From: Arenibacterium halophilum
Lineage (GTDB): Bacteria > Pseudomonadota > Alphaproteobacteria > Rhodobacterales > Rhodobacteraceae
Assembly (NCBI RefSeq): GCF_005938225.1
Contig: NZ_VCPC01000001.1
Location: forward strand, 558,001-622,000
Length of the DNA: 64,000 nucleotides
Reading direction: 5' to 3'
The notes beneath the pieces are model-generated. The model searched no databases and had not been told where the DNA came from. It saw only the letters and a list, made by a program, of their open reading frames with translations. Within the stretch, counting starts at the first letter, position 1. Each line of letters opens with the position of its first letter. This document shows positions 18,936-27,484 of the stretch, piece after piece. The translations under genes were made by a program, and so were the position numbers.

Positions 18936-18953
18936 AAGTTCAGTGGCAGGTCA

Positions 18954-19207
18954 GTCTACCCACGATCGCGAGTTGAAAGTTAAACCGCGCCGTGTTTGCC
19001 GGAGACTGATTGTCGTTGGTTACGCGGCTATGTCTTCAGTTTCCAGAACTGCGTAGAATTTGGCTTCCCCGTTGAAATATCGCATGCAATCGGCACCCTC
19101 CTGTGTGACAAGGTATCCTACAAGGGACCTTCGCACAGGATGCGACGCGTTGCAGAGTAGCCGGACGTCAGCTGAATAGGTCGCATGATTTCAGCGAACT
19201 CGGCCTG
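18954..19207 (-). other. intergenic region with a possible gene remnant
   Basis: On the minus strand one frame reads without stops for about 55 codons and ends in KFYAVLETEDIAA at about 19022, but it has no good start codon and no ribosome binding site. It follows the exonuclease-like gene on the same strand. It may be the tail of a small gene truncated next to the IS element. No other feature is visible. Confidence 0.3.
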
Positions 19208-19735
19208 TCACGATGTTTCTGCCCCCTTGAGCCAGCCTTTCACAAGTCGGGCGCTGTCAGGTCCAGCTCTGTGCGGGACGAAGGTCCGTTCCAGGGTCTC
19301 GTAAACCATGTCGAGTGCATATCCATCGAATATGGAAAAGGTGATCTCGTTGTATTCCGCAATGTCAGGCTTCCTTGAATGACCGGCGGCAGCCAGCAGC
19401 TTGGAAAGCCACATCCTCTCAAACGTCGGCGCATCCGAAACCAGATGCTTCCCTGCGACCAGTGTGATGAGTGCGTCCGCAACTTCTTTTGCGGGCGCCG
19501 CGGCGGAGAGCGTTTCGAGCGGAATCCTGTGAACCGCGGCGCTGGCGATCGACCAATGGTCCATGCTCCATCCCGCGTCGGGCCGGATAAGAGAGGCCCA
19601 GGAATGGAGTTCACCTCTTTCAATCCATGAGATGCCGACCTCTACCGGCCAGCTGCCCTCGGACAGGCTCGAAGCCTCGAAGTCGATTACGACGAGGCGT
19701 TCGAGGCGGCTCATTGTCTTCTTGTCGCAATTCAT
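19208..19735 (-). CDS. DEDDh-type 3'-5' exonuclease-like protein
   Basis: A 175-residue protein with the RNase-H-fold exonuclease motifs. VVIDFEAS supplies the first Asp-x-Glu, LVSDAPTFERMWL the middle Asp, and HRAGPD the His-x4-Asp of the DEDDh class. Length is typical of small DnaQ-like exonucleases. The start may be MNCDKK (19735) or MSRLER (19714). It stands alone between IS material. It could trim nucleic acid ends or serve in defence. Nothing in the context fixes the substrate. Confidence 0.62.
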   Translation of the reverse strand: MNCDKKTMSRLERLVVIDFEASSLSEGSWPVEVGISWIERGELHSWASLIRPDAGWSMDHWSIASAAVHRIPLETLSAAAPAKEVADALITLVAGKHLVSDAPTFERMWLSKLLAAAGHSRKPDIAEYNEITFSIFDGYALDMVYETLERTFVPHRAGPDSARLVKGWLKGAETS

Positions 19736-19806
19736 TTGGGCAACCTCATGTCCTGGATCGCTGTGACAGACTGGAGTTGCCTGGCTTCTTGTGGGGAGAG
19801 ATTATC

Positions 19807-20010
19807 TCACTTCCTTGCCTTCCGCGCGAATGAGTTAGGGCTCTGGTAGCCGAGCAAGGAATGTGGCCTGATGGGGGAGAGGTGCACGTGGATGTATCTG
19901 GCGACAACGTTTTCCGCCGGCTGGCGGGATTGCCATGCGACCGGCCAGATCAGCTCCGATTTGATGGTGTTGAAGAACACTTCCACCATCGAGTTTTCGT
20001 AGCAGGTCCG
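19807..20010 (-). pseudogene. C-terminal fragment of an IS3-family transposase
   Basis: The frame encodes YENSMVEVFFNTIKSELIWP and, further on, HSLLGYQSPNSFARKARK, which are the last catalytic Glu region and tail of an IS3-family OrfB. Similarity stops near 20010. Upstream sequence in the open frame (up to 20199) is unrelated, so only about 200 bp of the element remain. Confidence 0.75.
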
Positions 20011-20035
20011 ACACCCGCAGATTGACTGCCGCGGA

Positions 20036-20134
20036 CTACTTACTCTTGCCGCCTCCAGCTTCTTCGTCCTCTTCGTCTTCCAGTGGTTTACGCCAGTTGC
20101 CTGGCACCGGGTAACCCTGAACGATCTGCTCCAT
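20036..20134 (-). CDS. 32-residue acidic microprotein with IVQGYPVP motif
   Basis: A short open frame encoding MEQIVQGYPVPGNWRKPLED, then a Glu/Asp-rich stretch and a Gly-Lys tail. The motif IVQGYPVP is shared exactly with a second microprotein at 30956-31066 on the same strand, 11 kb away in the same island. Both have a charged low-complexity tail. I do not recognise the family. Exact conservation of an eight-residue core in two otherwise different short frames argues that both are translated. There is no strong ribosome binding site. Confidence 0.5.
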   Translation of the reverse strand: MEQIVQGYPVPGNWRKPLEDEEDEEAGGGKSK

Positions 20135-20325
20135 AGTCCAATGCCTCTGTCACTTGCCCATTGATCATCAAGCGTAACCTGACAGCTTGAGTATACCATT
20201 TCGGCGTCAGTCGAGCCACATCGACATTAGAACCTTGGGAATTCCCGCTCTTGGCGGCCGCCTTTCAGGGTTGACCCGGGGCTTTCAGATAGAATCGTTC
20301 AATTCTGCAAATCTGTCGACCGAAA

Positions 20326-20355
20326 AATCACATAGCCCTATAGGGCTATGTGATT
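20326..20355. repeat. 30-bp perfect palindrome
   Basis: A perfect 15-bp inverted repeat with no central spacer, centred between 20340 and 20341 (CATAGCCC/GGGCTATG core), in an AT-rich region about 195 bp before the TnsA-like gene. Read on the minus strand it runs into TTTTT and could act as a terminator, but no minus-strand gene ends there. An operator or an element end is equally possible. Confidence 0.7.
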
Positions 20356-20548
20356 AAAATAGGATATCTTCTTGGAAATGGCATTTCTGGATCTTTATCG
20401 TCAAAATCAAGAAGAAATTACTATATTATTGTTTATCTTCTGATGCTTACATGATATTTCAGCGTCGATATATTTTAGTAGAATTTGTGCCTACGCATTG
20501 CCTCATTCGCCTACGAGAACGATTCCCATCAACTGAAGGGGCGAAGAA

Positions 20549-21240
20549 ATGTTCGACGCAGACGGCAAATACAGCGATCCTGCTCGCACGATCGACAAGC
20601 GAGGGTTGCAGAAGAAGGTTAACCGTCAGACGTCCGGCAAAGCCTGCGGGATCGTGGACACGGAGAGTGAACTCGAGTCGATCATCCTGATCGCGGCAGA
20701 TCTCGATCCACGGGTGCGCGGCGTCTTTCCGCAGCCATGCACGTTCGATCTCAATACCGGCGAAGCCTACCCTTCGAAACAGGCTCTCATGGATGCTTTG
20801 CACGGAACGCGCTACAGGCCTTGGTGCTATACACCGGATTTCTTGCTGCAACTTGTCGACGGTTCGAAGGTCTTTATCGAAGGCAAGCATACCCGGTTCC
20901 TCGAAGGGCATCCGACTTTCAGTGCGGTTCCTATCGCGATGGCCGACTACGGTCACCGGCAGGCCCTCTGCGATCTCGCGCCGTGTCAGGCCGCGCGTCG
21001 GCGCCAGACTCACCGCTTCCAGCCGAAACTCCGGCGTCGGCCTGTTTCCGTTTCCCGTAGAACACCTCACGGTTCCTCAGTTGGTGCTTTCCACTTTTTC
21101 GAGGCAAGTCCAGGTTCTGCATGCAGTGATCACGATGGGCATCGCGGATTATGATAGGCATCGCAGGCAGTTGGATGTGGGCCGTATTTTGGCGCACGGG
21201 ATTGAAAGAGAGGGAGCAGGCCGCTCAGGCTACCAGACTT
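20549..21240 (+). pseudogene. TnsA-like endonuclease gene, disrupted
   Basis: Residues 35-125 resemble the catalytic TnsA_N fold. ESELESIILIAADLDPRVRG is followed by FPQP, YTPDFLLQLVDGSKVFIEGK, giving the Glu, Asp and Gln/Glu-x-Lys pattern of restriction-like nucleases. After HPTFSAVPIAMADYG at about 20940 the protein is interrupted by reversed IS3-family orfA sequence. The frame then continues in another register as LVLSTFSRQVQVLHAVITMG and DVGRILAHGIEREG. In Tn7-like transposition TnsA cuts the 5' ends. No intact tnsB, tnsC or tniQ is nearby. It is considered non-functional, although the first 130 residues could still be made. Confidence 0.65.
20944..21070 (-). mobile_element. IS3-family orfA scrap inside the TnsA-like gene
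   Basis: On the minus strand the frame reads RPTPEFRLEAVSLAPTRGLT and RREIAEGL, the N-terminal HTH of an IS3-family OrfA. Only about 40 codons remain. It sits exactly where the TnsA-like frame breaks and appears to be the scar of an insertion followed by deletion. Confidence 0.6.
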
Positions 21241-21381
21241 ATTGCTTCGATGAGCAGGACCAATGTGGGCGACGAGCCGAAATCCGCTTTGGGGAGAGAT
21301 TTTGGGGCATATATCCTTGTTGTCAGGTGCAGCAGAAGCCTCTTGACGATTTTCACCCCCAAGAGGGTCAATCCAATAGGC

Positions 21382-21633
21382 ATGAACAAGAGATCCCCTA
21401 TGCGCTTTTTCTACGCTCTCGCAGCCGGACTGAACGACAAACATGAACTGCGCTTTCTGCCGACCGCCGCAGAAAGCAATGCGTTCATTCACAAGGTAAT
21501 GAAGACCTACGGCGGGCAGCGACTGATGGCGCGCGTGACCGATACGGTTTCCCGTAAGCTGCTCTCATCTCCGCTCAGCGAACTCTACCGCAGGGCCGAT
21601 CTCGATCCGTCGCGCGGGAGCGGCCTTGTCTGA
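21382..21633 (+). CDS. hypothetical protein, possibly a fragment
   Basis: An 83-residue frame starting MNKRSPMRFFYALAAGLNDK and ending in RRADLDPSRGSGLV, with alternating helical segments. I do not recognise a family. The frame is open upstream, but that part overlaps apparent rearranged sequence between the TnsA remnant and this frame. It may be the C-terminal piece of a larger gene. It is followed 76 bp later by another hypothetical gene. Confidence 0.4.
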   Translation: MNKRSPMRFFYALAAGLNDKHELRFLPTAAESNAFIHKVMKTYGGQRLMARVTDTVSRKLLSSPLSELYRRADLDPSRGSGLV

Positions 21634-21709
21634 CCTTGGTGCCACCCGGCGCGGTCACTTCGGGCAGCCGGTCATCACCTCAACCTCACCCCATCAAGGA
21701 GCCACAGCA

Positions 21710-22030
21710 ATGACAAAGCGCATCTATCTTACCGTGGGGCCCACGAACGAGGGCCTTTCCAATGACATCCTCCAGCGCGCAGGATATAGCAGTGACTACG
21801 CCCACGGCCCTCGCGGTTTTCGCAGCGCCATTCAGGACGCGAAGCTGCATCTGGACGCAGTGCGCCTAAACTACGGCAACATGTCCCGGCCCATCGCTAC
21901 CCTCACCGTCGAGGACGAAGACACAATCTTCGCAACCCTCGATGACGAGTTCGAAATCTCCTTCGCCCTTGATCGCCTGGAGGACGAGAGCGCCGCCGAC
22001 CTCTTGGCCGAATATCTACCGGTGAGCTGA
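21710..22030 (+). CDS. hypothetical protein
   Basis: A 106-residue acidic cytosolic protein starting MTKRIYLTVGPTNEGLSNDI. The start is chosen by AAGGAGCC upstream; the frame opens at 21626 but lacks support there. The C-terminal half is rich in Asp/Glu (LTVEDEDTIFATLDDEFEIS). No family is recognised. An IS3-family scrap begins 36 bp after the stop on the other strand. The gene appears complete. Confidence 0.55.
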   Translation: MTKRIYLTVGPTNEGLSNDILQRAGYSSDYAHGPRGFRSAIQDAKLHLDAVRLNYGNMSRPIATLTVEDEDTIFATLDDEFEISFALDRLEDESAADLLAEYLPVS

Positions 22031-22065
22031 TCCCGTCGCAGCCACTCCGACCCAGAGTCGCGACC

Positions 22066-22209
22066 CATGCCGCCATACTTTGAGCGCCATTTGTAGGACG
22101 TGCCATCACTGATGCCATGCTTCCGGCAGGGCTCCTTGGCGCCTATCTCGGCCTGGTGCTCCTTCTGGATGCAAATGATCTGCTCTTCGCTAAAACGGCT
22201 TTTCCGCAT
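22066..22209 (-). mobile_element. N-terminal scrap of an IS3-family orfA
   Basis: It encodes MRKSRFSEEQIICIQKEHQA and CRKHGISDGTSYKWRSKYGG, the HTH of an IS3-family OrfA. Homology stops at YGGM and the rest of the open frame is unrelated. About 48 codons remain. Together with the upstream region to about 22260 it fills most of the gap between the hypothetical gene and herA. Confidence 0.75.
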
Positions 22210-22350
22210 CGTCTGTTTCCTCGTTTTGAGAACAGGCTAACTTCAAACTGCGGACTTTTCAGGGGAGCAGGTCAGAGCTGGGAGCGGTCATCTCAAAGGT
22301 CCGCTGAGGGCCGTAAGCGGCCGCGCACAATTGAGCTGACGGCGACCTGA

Positions 22351-24129
22351 TCAGAATTGCCGCCAGGCGCGCTGATAATTCGGGCCGCGAGAGGTTGGCT
22401 GTGCCGTTCTTTCGGGCGCAGTTATTTGGATCGGTAGGGGAGCGGGAAGATCTGGCCCCAAGACGATTGCCTCTCCTTGGCTCAATGACGGGATAAATGC
22501 AGCGGCGGACCTGTCCAGATCACCGCAGGCTCGCTCAATGGTCTCGCGGTCGCGCTCATTCGTAAGTCGATGGACGAACATCGTCCCGAGCTGACTCAGC
22601 ACGTCCTGCGGAACGTCGCGGGGGCGCTGTGTGGCGAGAACAGTCGTCAGCCCATACTTCCGGCCTTCCTTGGCAATCAGGCCAAATGCGTCGAGCGATA
22701 CGCTGTTGAACTCATCCCCGACAGAACGACCCATGAACTGATGCGCCTCATCGAGGAAGCAGATGACGGGCTGGGTCCGGAAGCGGTCGCCACGGGCGAG
22801 GCCGAGAAGATACTCACCGATGGTGTTCAGAAGCAGTTCGCGCGCGTTGTGGTTAAAGCTGACATTCTTGAAGGAGATCAGGCATATCTGTTGCTGCGTG
22901 TCTTTCAGGAAGCCGTCGAGGAGAGTGCAAATGTCTTCGCCCTCGTCCCCGAACAGGCATCGCAGTTCTGCGGACGCCAGCATTCCACGCATCCGCACGA
23001 TCAAAGTGTTGCAGTATCCCAAAGTGGAGTCATTCGGCCCGCCGAATTTTGACCGGTCGTTGCGATCATCCGGCCAGATGCACTCATTCGCGATCTGATC
23101 GGTCAACCGATGGATATCGAAGTTGCAGTCTTGGCTCGCGATTTCTGTGGCATAGTGATCTGTAGCCTTATTGAATTCAGCGATCTTCTGTCCGGTCTTG
23201 CGAATTGTGCCCGCCTGTTCGACCCAGACGGTCCCAAATGATTGGTCGAAATATTGCCTTCCTTGAACGATGTCCTGTGCTTGTATTTGCTGGTCGGTCG
23301 CTAACGCGCGTGCCACCCTCAAGCTCCTAATCGCCTCGCGCATGGTCGGTCCTTGGCTTTGACCGGTGGGGCGCAGGAGCGCGAAGAGTGACAACTCGGT
23401 CATCCGTTCAGAAGGAAACCTGACCAGCGTCTGACCATCTTCGGCCCGCGTGAAGACATACTCGACTGCGCCAGGCAGTTTGCCCGAGAACTCGCCTGTC
23501 GGATCAAATACGATGGCCTTTCCGCCGAGACGAGCGACTTCGGAAACGAGCTTTGCGAGCGTCCAGCTTTTCCCGCCGCCGGTTGCACCGAAGATGCCGC
23601 AGTGGCGGCCGAACAGCTTTTCCGGCGGTAACGCGATTTCGGCGTCGTCGATGCCAGATATTCGACCGAGGGAAACGGCGATCGGCTGTGCGCCATCTTG
23701 CACATCGACGCCATCGAAGAGAGCAGCTTGGATCGAGCTTGACAGTGCTGGGCCATTCGACTCGAAAACACCGTCCCCGACCCTCGGTGATACCAGCACG
23801 CCTCTAACGACAGTCTGCGTCGTTTTGCGTATCGTTGCGAGCAGTTGAACCCTGCCAACCGGCTCCACGCTGGGCTCACGTTCGATCTGTCTTTCAAGGG
23901 CGGGTCGGTTGCGGTCGGGAATATGAACCTCGACGATGCGTCCGAGTATAGCTGCCTGGTCGCAGTCGATGAAGACGAAGTCGCCCACCGTCCCACGCGC
24001 GATGCCACGCCGACCGGTCGCGGCGAGGGCTTGTGGCAGGTTCAGTTCGATCCCGGAAGCGCTAACCTTGGTCACGGTGCCAAGGCGCTTTTCCCCGTCG
24101 ATTAGCGCCGACCGGTCATCCATCGCCAT
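22351..24129 (-). CDS. HerA-type hexameric ATPase/translocase of a SIR2-HerA defence pair
   Basis: A 592-residue FtsK/HerA-family ATPase. A beta-rich HAS-barrel N-terminal domain is followed by Walker A GATGGGKS at about residues 181-188, Walker B VICFLDEAHQF, and a late ATQRPRDV region with the likely arginine finger. The ATG at 24129 has GGCAGGA upstream; the longer frame starts with TTG. It overlaps the end of the SIR2-like gene by 14 bp, so the two are cotranslated. In described SIR2-HerA systems the HerA hexamer assembles with SIR2-type NADases and drives abortive phage defence. Function here is inferred from that pairing. Confidence 0.85.
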   Translation of the reverse strand: MAMDDRSALIDGEKRLGTVTKVSASGIELNLPQALAATGRRGIARGTVGDFVFIDCDQAAILGRIVEVHIPDRNRPALERQIEREPSVEPVGRVQLLATIRKTTQTVVRGVLVSPRVGDGVFESNGPALSSSIQAALFDGVDVQDGAQPIAVSLGRISGIDDAEIALPPEKLFGRHCGIFGATGGGKSWTLAKLVSEVARLGGKAIVFDPTGEFSGKLPGAVEYVFTRAEDGQTLVRFPSERMTELSLFALLRPTGQSQGPTMREAIRSLRVARALATDQQIQAQDIVQGRQYFDQSFGTVWVEQAGTIRKTGQKIAEFNKATDHYATEIASQDCNFDIHRLTDQIANECIWPDDRNDRSKFGGPNDSTLGYCNTLIVRMRGMLASAELRCLFGDEGEDICTLLDGFLKDTQQQICLISFKNVSFNHNARELLLNTIGEYLLGLARGDRFRTQPVICFLDEAHQFMGRSVGDEFNSVSLDAFGLIAKEGRKYGLTTVLATQRPRDVPQDVLSQLGTMFVHRLTNERDRETIERACGDLDRSAAAFIPSLSQGEAIVLGPDLPAPLPIQITAPERTAQPTSRGPNYQRAWRQF

Positions 24130-25429
24130 CGTCCTGCCCCCGGATGCGTTCAAGTCGAGCCTCCAGCCGCTGCCGGTCGGTCTCCCCCATAAATTCCGGC
24201 AAAGCGACGGCCAGATCGCTGAACCGGCCGTTCAGGACCGTGATCCGGCTGTCGCCCTCCTTCACCAAGCTTAGGATGCGTTGCTGGTATGTGTGCAAGT
24301 TTTCGTTGGTGTGAGAAATTGCATGCTCTTGGGTGTCGATGAGGCTCACGTCGAGTTCATCGACTGGCACGAAACATGGATCGCAAAGCACGAGGCGGAT
24401 CGAGAGGTTCGACTCAAGCGCAGACCAGACCGGTGCGCTGATGTGATCGTCGGCAAAACCGAAACCGCTGACGATCAATGTCGTGTCTGGTTCTCGCAGT
24501 GCCGCCTGCCAAGCGGCGAACATGTCGAGGTAGGGCGGCGCAAACGCCTCCTGATACTTCGAGGAGCGCGGGTAGATCAGCACTGGTTCGTGGTTCTCGT
24601 CGTGGCCGAGACGGCGGATGACCACACCATCAGACTTGCGACGCCTCCAATCCATCGACCCGTGTAGCTTATAGAGGTGAAAAACCCCATCAACATAGTC
24701 TGCGCGCGTGCTGCCGGCGGATCGCCGCACGATGTCCTGCTGAAAGTGATCGCGATTGAACCGCTGGACCGCGGAGTGGGAGAAGCCGTCGATAAGGGCC
24801 AGATTCCGGGTGACGGCCGCTTCCTCGATGCAGCGGTCGTAGTTAGTAGTGAAAAGCTTCACCCGCGCCTTGTCTGCGCTTCGGCGGGCGAGGCGGCGCA
24901 GGAACTCTTTGTGGGAAATGAGGTCCGTCTTCTCCGAGACGAAGTCGACGCGATCCAAGATCGCCTGTTCTGCATTTTGGACGAAGGATGGCAGGTCGAC
25001 TTGCATGTTGCCAGTTGCATCCTGACCAGCGGCTGCCCTGCGGGCAGCTTGCAACTCGACCGTCATCTTGCACAGACTGAGAAGCGACTCGATGTCCTTC
25101 TTGTCGGTCGCCCCCCAGACATTGGCGACAACCTGGTCAAAATTCGTCTCCCCAACTTTCTGTCGGACATCGTCCCAGAGGTCACCCATCCCTGGGGCCT
25201 GCTTTCCGTCCGCGTTTTTTGCGGCAAAAGATGCGCCCGAACCAAGCAGAGCCATCAGGTTGGTTGCATTCAGGGCCGACAGCAGTCGTTCTTCGACCTG
25301 TCCTATTGCTCCCCTACGAGTCTTTCCGTCTTCCTCACAATCATCCCAAGCCAACCACGTCCCATCGGACTGAAATAAGCGTAGGTTACTTGCAGACGGG
25401 GGCTTATTGGTCCAGTAATTCAAACGCAC
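24116..25429 (-). CDS. SIR2-like NADase of a SIR2-HerA defence pair
   Basis: A protein of about 437 residues with SIR2-fold motifs. NLMALLGSGASFAAK forms the nucleotide-binding GxGxS loop, LFTTNYDRCIEEA the TNYD motif, FHLYKLHGSMDW the catalytic-His LHG motif, and LIVSGFGFADDHI the final NAD-binding loop. Defence SIR2 proteins hydrolyse NAD+ on phage infection. The open frame extends to a TTG at 25489, but AGGAG near 25435 favours GTG 25429 or TTG 25423. It is first in the two-gene unit with herA. A GTCCGCGC/GCGCGGAC hairpin (25463-25482) lies just upstream and could affect expression. Confidence 0.85.
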   Translation of the reverse strand: MRLNYWTNKPPSASNLRLFQSDGTWLAWDDCEEDGKTRRGAIGQVEERLLSALNATNLMALLGSGASFAAKNADGKQAPGMGDLWDDVRQKVGETNFDQVVANVWGATDKKDIESLLSLCKMTVELQAARRAAAGQDATGNMQVDLPSFVQNAEQAILDRVDFVSEKTDLISHKEFLRRLARRSADKARVKLFTTNYDRCIEEAAVTRNLALIDGFSHSAVQRFNRDHFQQDIVRRSAGSTRADYVDGVFHLYKLHGSMDWRRRKSDGVVIRRLGHDENHEPVLIYPRSSKYQEAFAPPYLDMFAAWQAALREPDTTLIVSGFGFADDHISAPVWSALESNLSIRLVLCDPCFVPVDELDVSLIDTQEHAISHTNENLHTYQQRILSLVKEGDSRITVLNGRFSDLAVALPEFMGETDRQRLEARLERIRGQDDGDG

Positions 25430-26001
25430 CTTGCTCCTGCAAAAAACTGTGTTCCAACGTAGGTCCGCGCTTTTGCGCGGACGCCTCAATACTTTGCCCG
25501 GGAAACAGCGGTCGTGGTCCCATGGTGCATTGATGATTACCTATTTTCAAGGTGAATGCCCGCCGTTGCCTGCGGCTGGGGCCCACAGTTCATGGCTTAT
25601 GTGAGATAGCGATGGGCCGATGACGCAGGGCGGTCCAAATGGCGGCCAAAGGCCGGGAGCGGTCCCGGTCCGCGCGGAAACGATGTTTGCTCGGGTTCGA
25701 ACGAACGTCGGGGGGGGGTGGCGAGCCGCACGCGACTTGTAGACATGAGATTCCACGACGGCCACTCCGGCGAAATTGTAGCATGTGCGGCTTAGAGTAA
25801 GCGCGGCGACAACTGCGCGGCAGCGACGATACATGAGCATTTACGCCGCAAGTTGTTTTCTGTGGTGTAATGCTTGATCCCTCGGCCGGAATGCACGTCC
25901 GTGATAGCTTCTGGTAATGAATAATAGTCTTTCCCTTGAACCCCACAGAGTCGATACGATCGATACCGGGCGACGATTTATGAACCCGTATGCGAGGTGA
26001 C
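25430..26001. other. intergenic region upstream of the SIR2-HerA pair
   Basis: About 570 bp between divergent genes. It holds a perfect hairpin GTCCGCGC-TTTT-GCGCGGAC at 25463-25482 close to the SIR2 start and a nine-base G run near 25710. Minus-strand open frames here (up to 146 codons) have no recognisable domain, no ribosome binding site and poor codon structure, and I treat them as non-coding. Promoters for both flanking genes are expected. Confidence 0.45.
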
Positions 26002-26571
26002 ATGACACCTGACCAGATCCAGGCGTTCATCTATGGGCTCACTCGACTGACGCGTGAAACTGGCATTGAGCTTGATATCGAGACGGGGGTCTCGCTCCGG
26101 CCCCGGACATCCGGCAACTACGCGGCCGAGGACACGCCACTCGGATACCGCATCGGCGTTCTCGATGCAGATGACGACCGAGGCGCCGTGCCCAAACATT
26201 TTTTGCGGTCACTCAAGTCTGATGACGAACGGTTCCGCGAGGCTTTCGAACGCTCCCGGGGACGCATCGATCCCGACTTCGTTCTGATCGACGACCTGGA
26301 AGGGCTGCGCGATGTAGGTTCCCCGCGCGCCGGGAATATCCCTGGGCCCTCGGAGGTGGTCGCAGAGTTCTCGTCAGACGCACAAGACCATCTGCGGACG
26401 GAGACTGAGGTTAGGATCGAGGTCCATTTGAGTGACGAGCACTATGCGATTGCGAAGCAGCTCGTTGCAGACGGATATGCAGGGAGCGTTAACGGCGTGC
26501 TGAGAGATGCGCTTGATCTTGTAATTTTGACCGAAAAGCGGCGTCGGTGGCCCTCCGACAAAGAAGACTGA
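26002..26571 (+). CDS. hypothetical protein with possible ribbon-helix-helix-like C-terminus
   Basis: A 189-residue acidic cytosolic protein starting MTPDQIQAFIYGLTRLTRET. The start is chosen by GAGGTGAC just upstream. The C-terminal 50 residues (VRIEVHLSDEHYAIAKQLVA, then a GVLRDALDLVI helix) resemble a short DNA-binding strand-helix-helix unit, a weak resemblance only. The first 120 residues match nothing I recognise. It lies between the defence pair (divergent) and the recombinase operon (same strand). Confidence 0.55.
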   Translation: MTPDQIQAFIYGLTRLTRETGIELDIETGVSLRPRTSGNYAAEDTPLGYRIGVLDADDDRGAVPKHFLRSLKSDDERFREAFERSRGRIDPDFVLIDDLEGLRDVGSPRAGNIPGPSEVVAEFSSDAQDHLRTETEVRIEVHLSDEHYAIAKQLVADGYAGSVNGVLRDALDLVILTEKRRRWPSDKED

Positions 26572-26623
26572 CACGAATTTTCTTGCCCCGTAGTCGGTGC
26601 CAACTGAACTGCGCCGGTTCGTT

Positions 26624-26818
26624 ATGTCTCGCCACCATCGACATCGATACCGGAGCTTTGGCGTCACCGAACTCGTCGGCTATTCGTCGCTTGGCTCCAG
26701 AAACGTTGTGCTGGAAGAGGGTCACATTCCTTATCCGCCTCGTAAGCCGACCCTAACGACCGACATTTTGGCCAACACCCTTTCGGACCCATCTCCCGCC
26801 AAAGGAGAGATGCCATGA
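26624..26818 (+). CDS. possible small protein overlapping the HTH gene
   Basis: A 64-codon frame starting MSRHHRHRYRSFGVTELVGY, with a central EGHIPYPPRKPT, ending in KGEMP. Its stop overlaps the start of the following gene as ATGA, which is typical of coupled genes in this island. There is no good ribosome binding site and no recognised family, so coding is uncertain. If real it would be the first gene of the recombinase operon. Confidence 0.3.
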   Translation: MSRHHRHRYRSFGVTELVGYSSLGSRNVVLEEGHIPYPPRKPTLTTDILANTLSDPSPAKGEMP

Positions 26819-27390
26819 CATTCGAATTGTATCGGGCCAAGGTCGTTCCCGCCAAAGCCGCTGGACTGTCCACCGAAGAGCTCAGACTCTATCTCGGCGT
26901 CGGCCGCAACACTGTAAGAGACATCGCAGGACGCTTCGGACTGGAAAAGATGCACGACATCTACCCGGAGCACATCTTATGGCGCCAGTTGTTCGGCGTC
27001 CTTCCTGCGGACGACCTCGCAAGCAATCTGTTGCGGGAGAGCTTGGCAGACATCCATTGGGTTCGCTGCATCACCGGCGTGCCGAACTCGACGATAAGAG
27101 ACAACCTTCGGACAGGGCGATGGCAATACGACCGTGGCGTCCAACTCGGCAAAGCTAACTCTGAGCACGCACCTCGCATGCGCCGCTGGCTGCCCGCGCT
27201 AATCCGGACCCGTGTCCTTGGCACCCCTACCCCAAACTTCGAGATCGTGGAACCAGTGCCGGTGTCAGCACCTGGCTCAAATCCACGATGCGAGCCTGCC
27301 TCTTCAGCCGACGCAGGTGACGTTTTCGCGACTCTATTTGCTTCCGAAGCCGCTCGTCCCTCCAACGCCGAAAATAACAACAGTCAGTAG
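26815..27390 (+). CDS. putative DNA-binding protein with two HTH-like segments
   Basis: A 191-residue protein with AGGAGA 8 bp before its ATG. Two segments look like helix-turn-helix units: GLSTEELRLYLGVGRNTVRD (about residues 17-36) and DIHWVRCITGVPNSTIRDNL (about 79-98). The last 60 residues are Pro/Ser/Ala-rich and probably disordered. No family is recognised. It is 94 bp upstream of two overlapping tyrosine-recombinase genes on the same strand and could be their regulator or a directionality factor. Confidence 0.6.
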   Translation: MTFELYRAKVVPAKAAGLSTEELRLYLGVGRNTVRDIAGRFGLEKMHDIYPEHILWRQLFGVLPADDLASNLLRESLADIHWVRCITGVPNSTIRDNLRTGRWQYDRGVQLGKANSEHAPRMRRWLPALIRTRVLGTPTPNFEIVEPVPVSAPGSNPRCEPASSADAGDVFATLFASEAARPSNAENNNSQ

Positions 27391-27484
27391 GTTTTCGGAA
27401 CTGGCAAACCCACCGGTTTTTATTATCCGCCTCCCGATAACGCCAGATCGTCCCGGTAACACCGAAAGATAGAAAGTCAAACCA

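Larger units (their letters stand above)
17684..18953 (+). mobile_element. IS3-family (IS407-group-like) insertion sequence, degenerate
   Basis: Terminal inverted repeats TGACCTGCCAC (17684) and GTGGCAGGTCA (ending 18953) enclose orfA and orfB of IS3 type, about 1.27 kb as expected. No matching target duplication is visible in the flanking 3-4 bp. Both reading frames are damaged (a nonsense codon in orfA and a frameshift in orfB), so the copy is not expected to move on its own. Confidence 0.88.

Noticed and set aside
25547-26030. Minus-strand open frames upstream of the SIR2 gene
   Set aside because: No domain, no ribosome binding site, a long G run inside, and composition unlike coding sequence.
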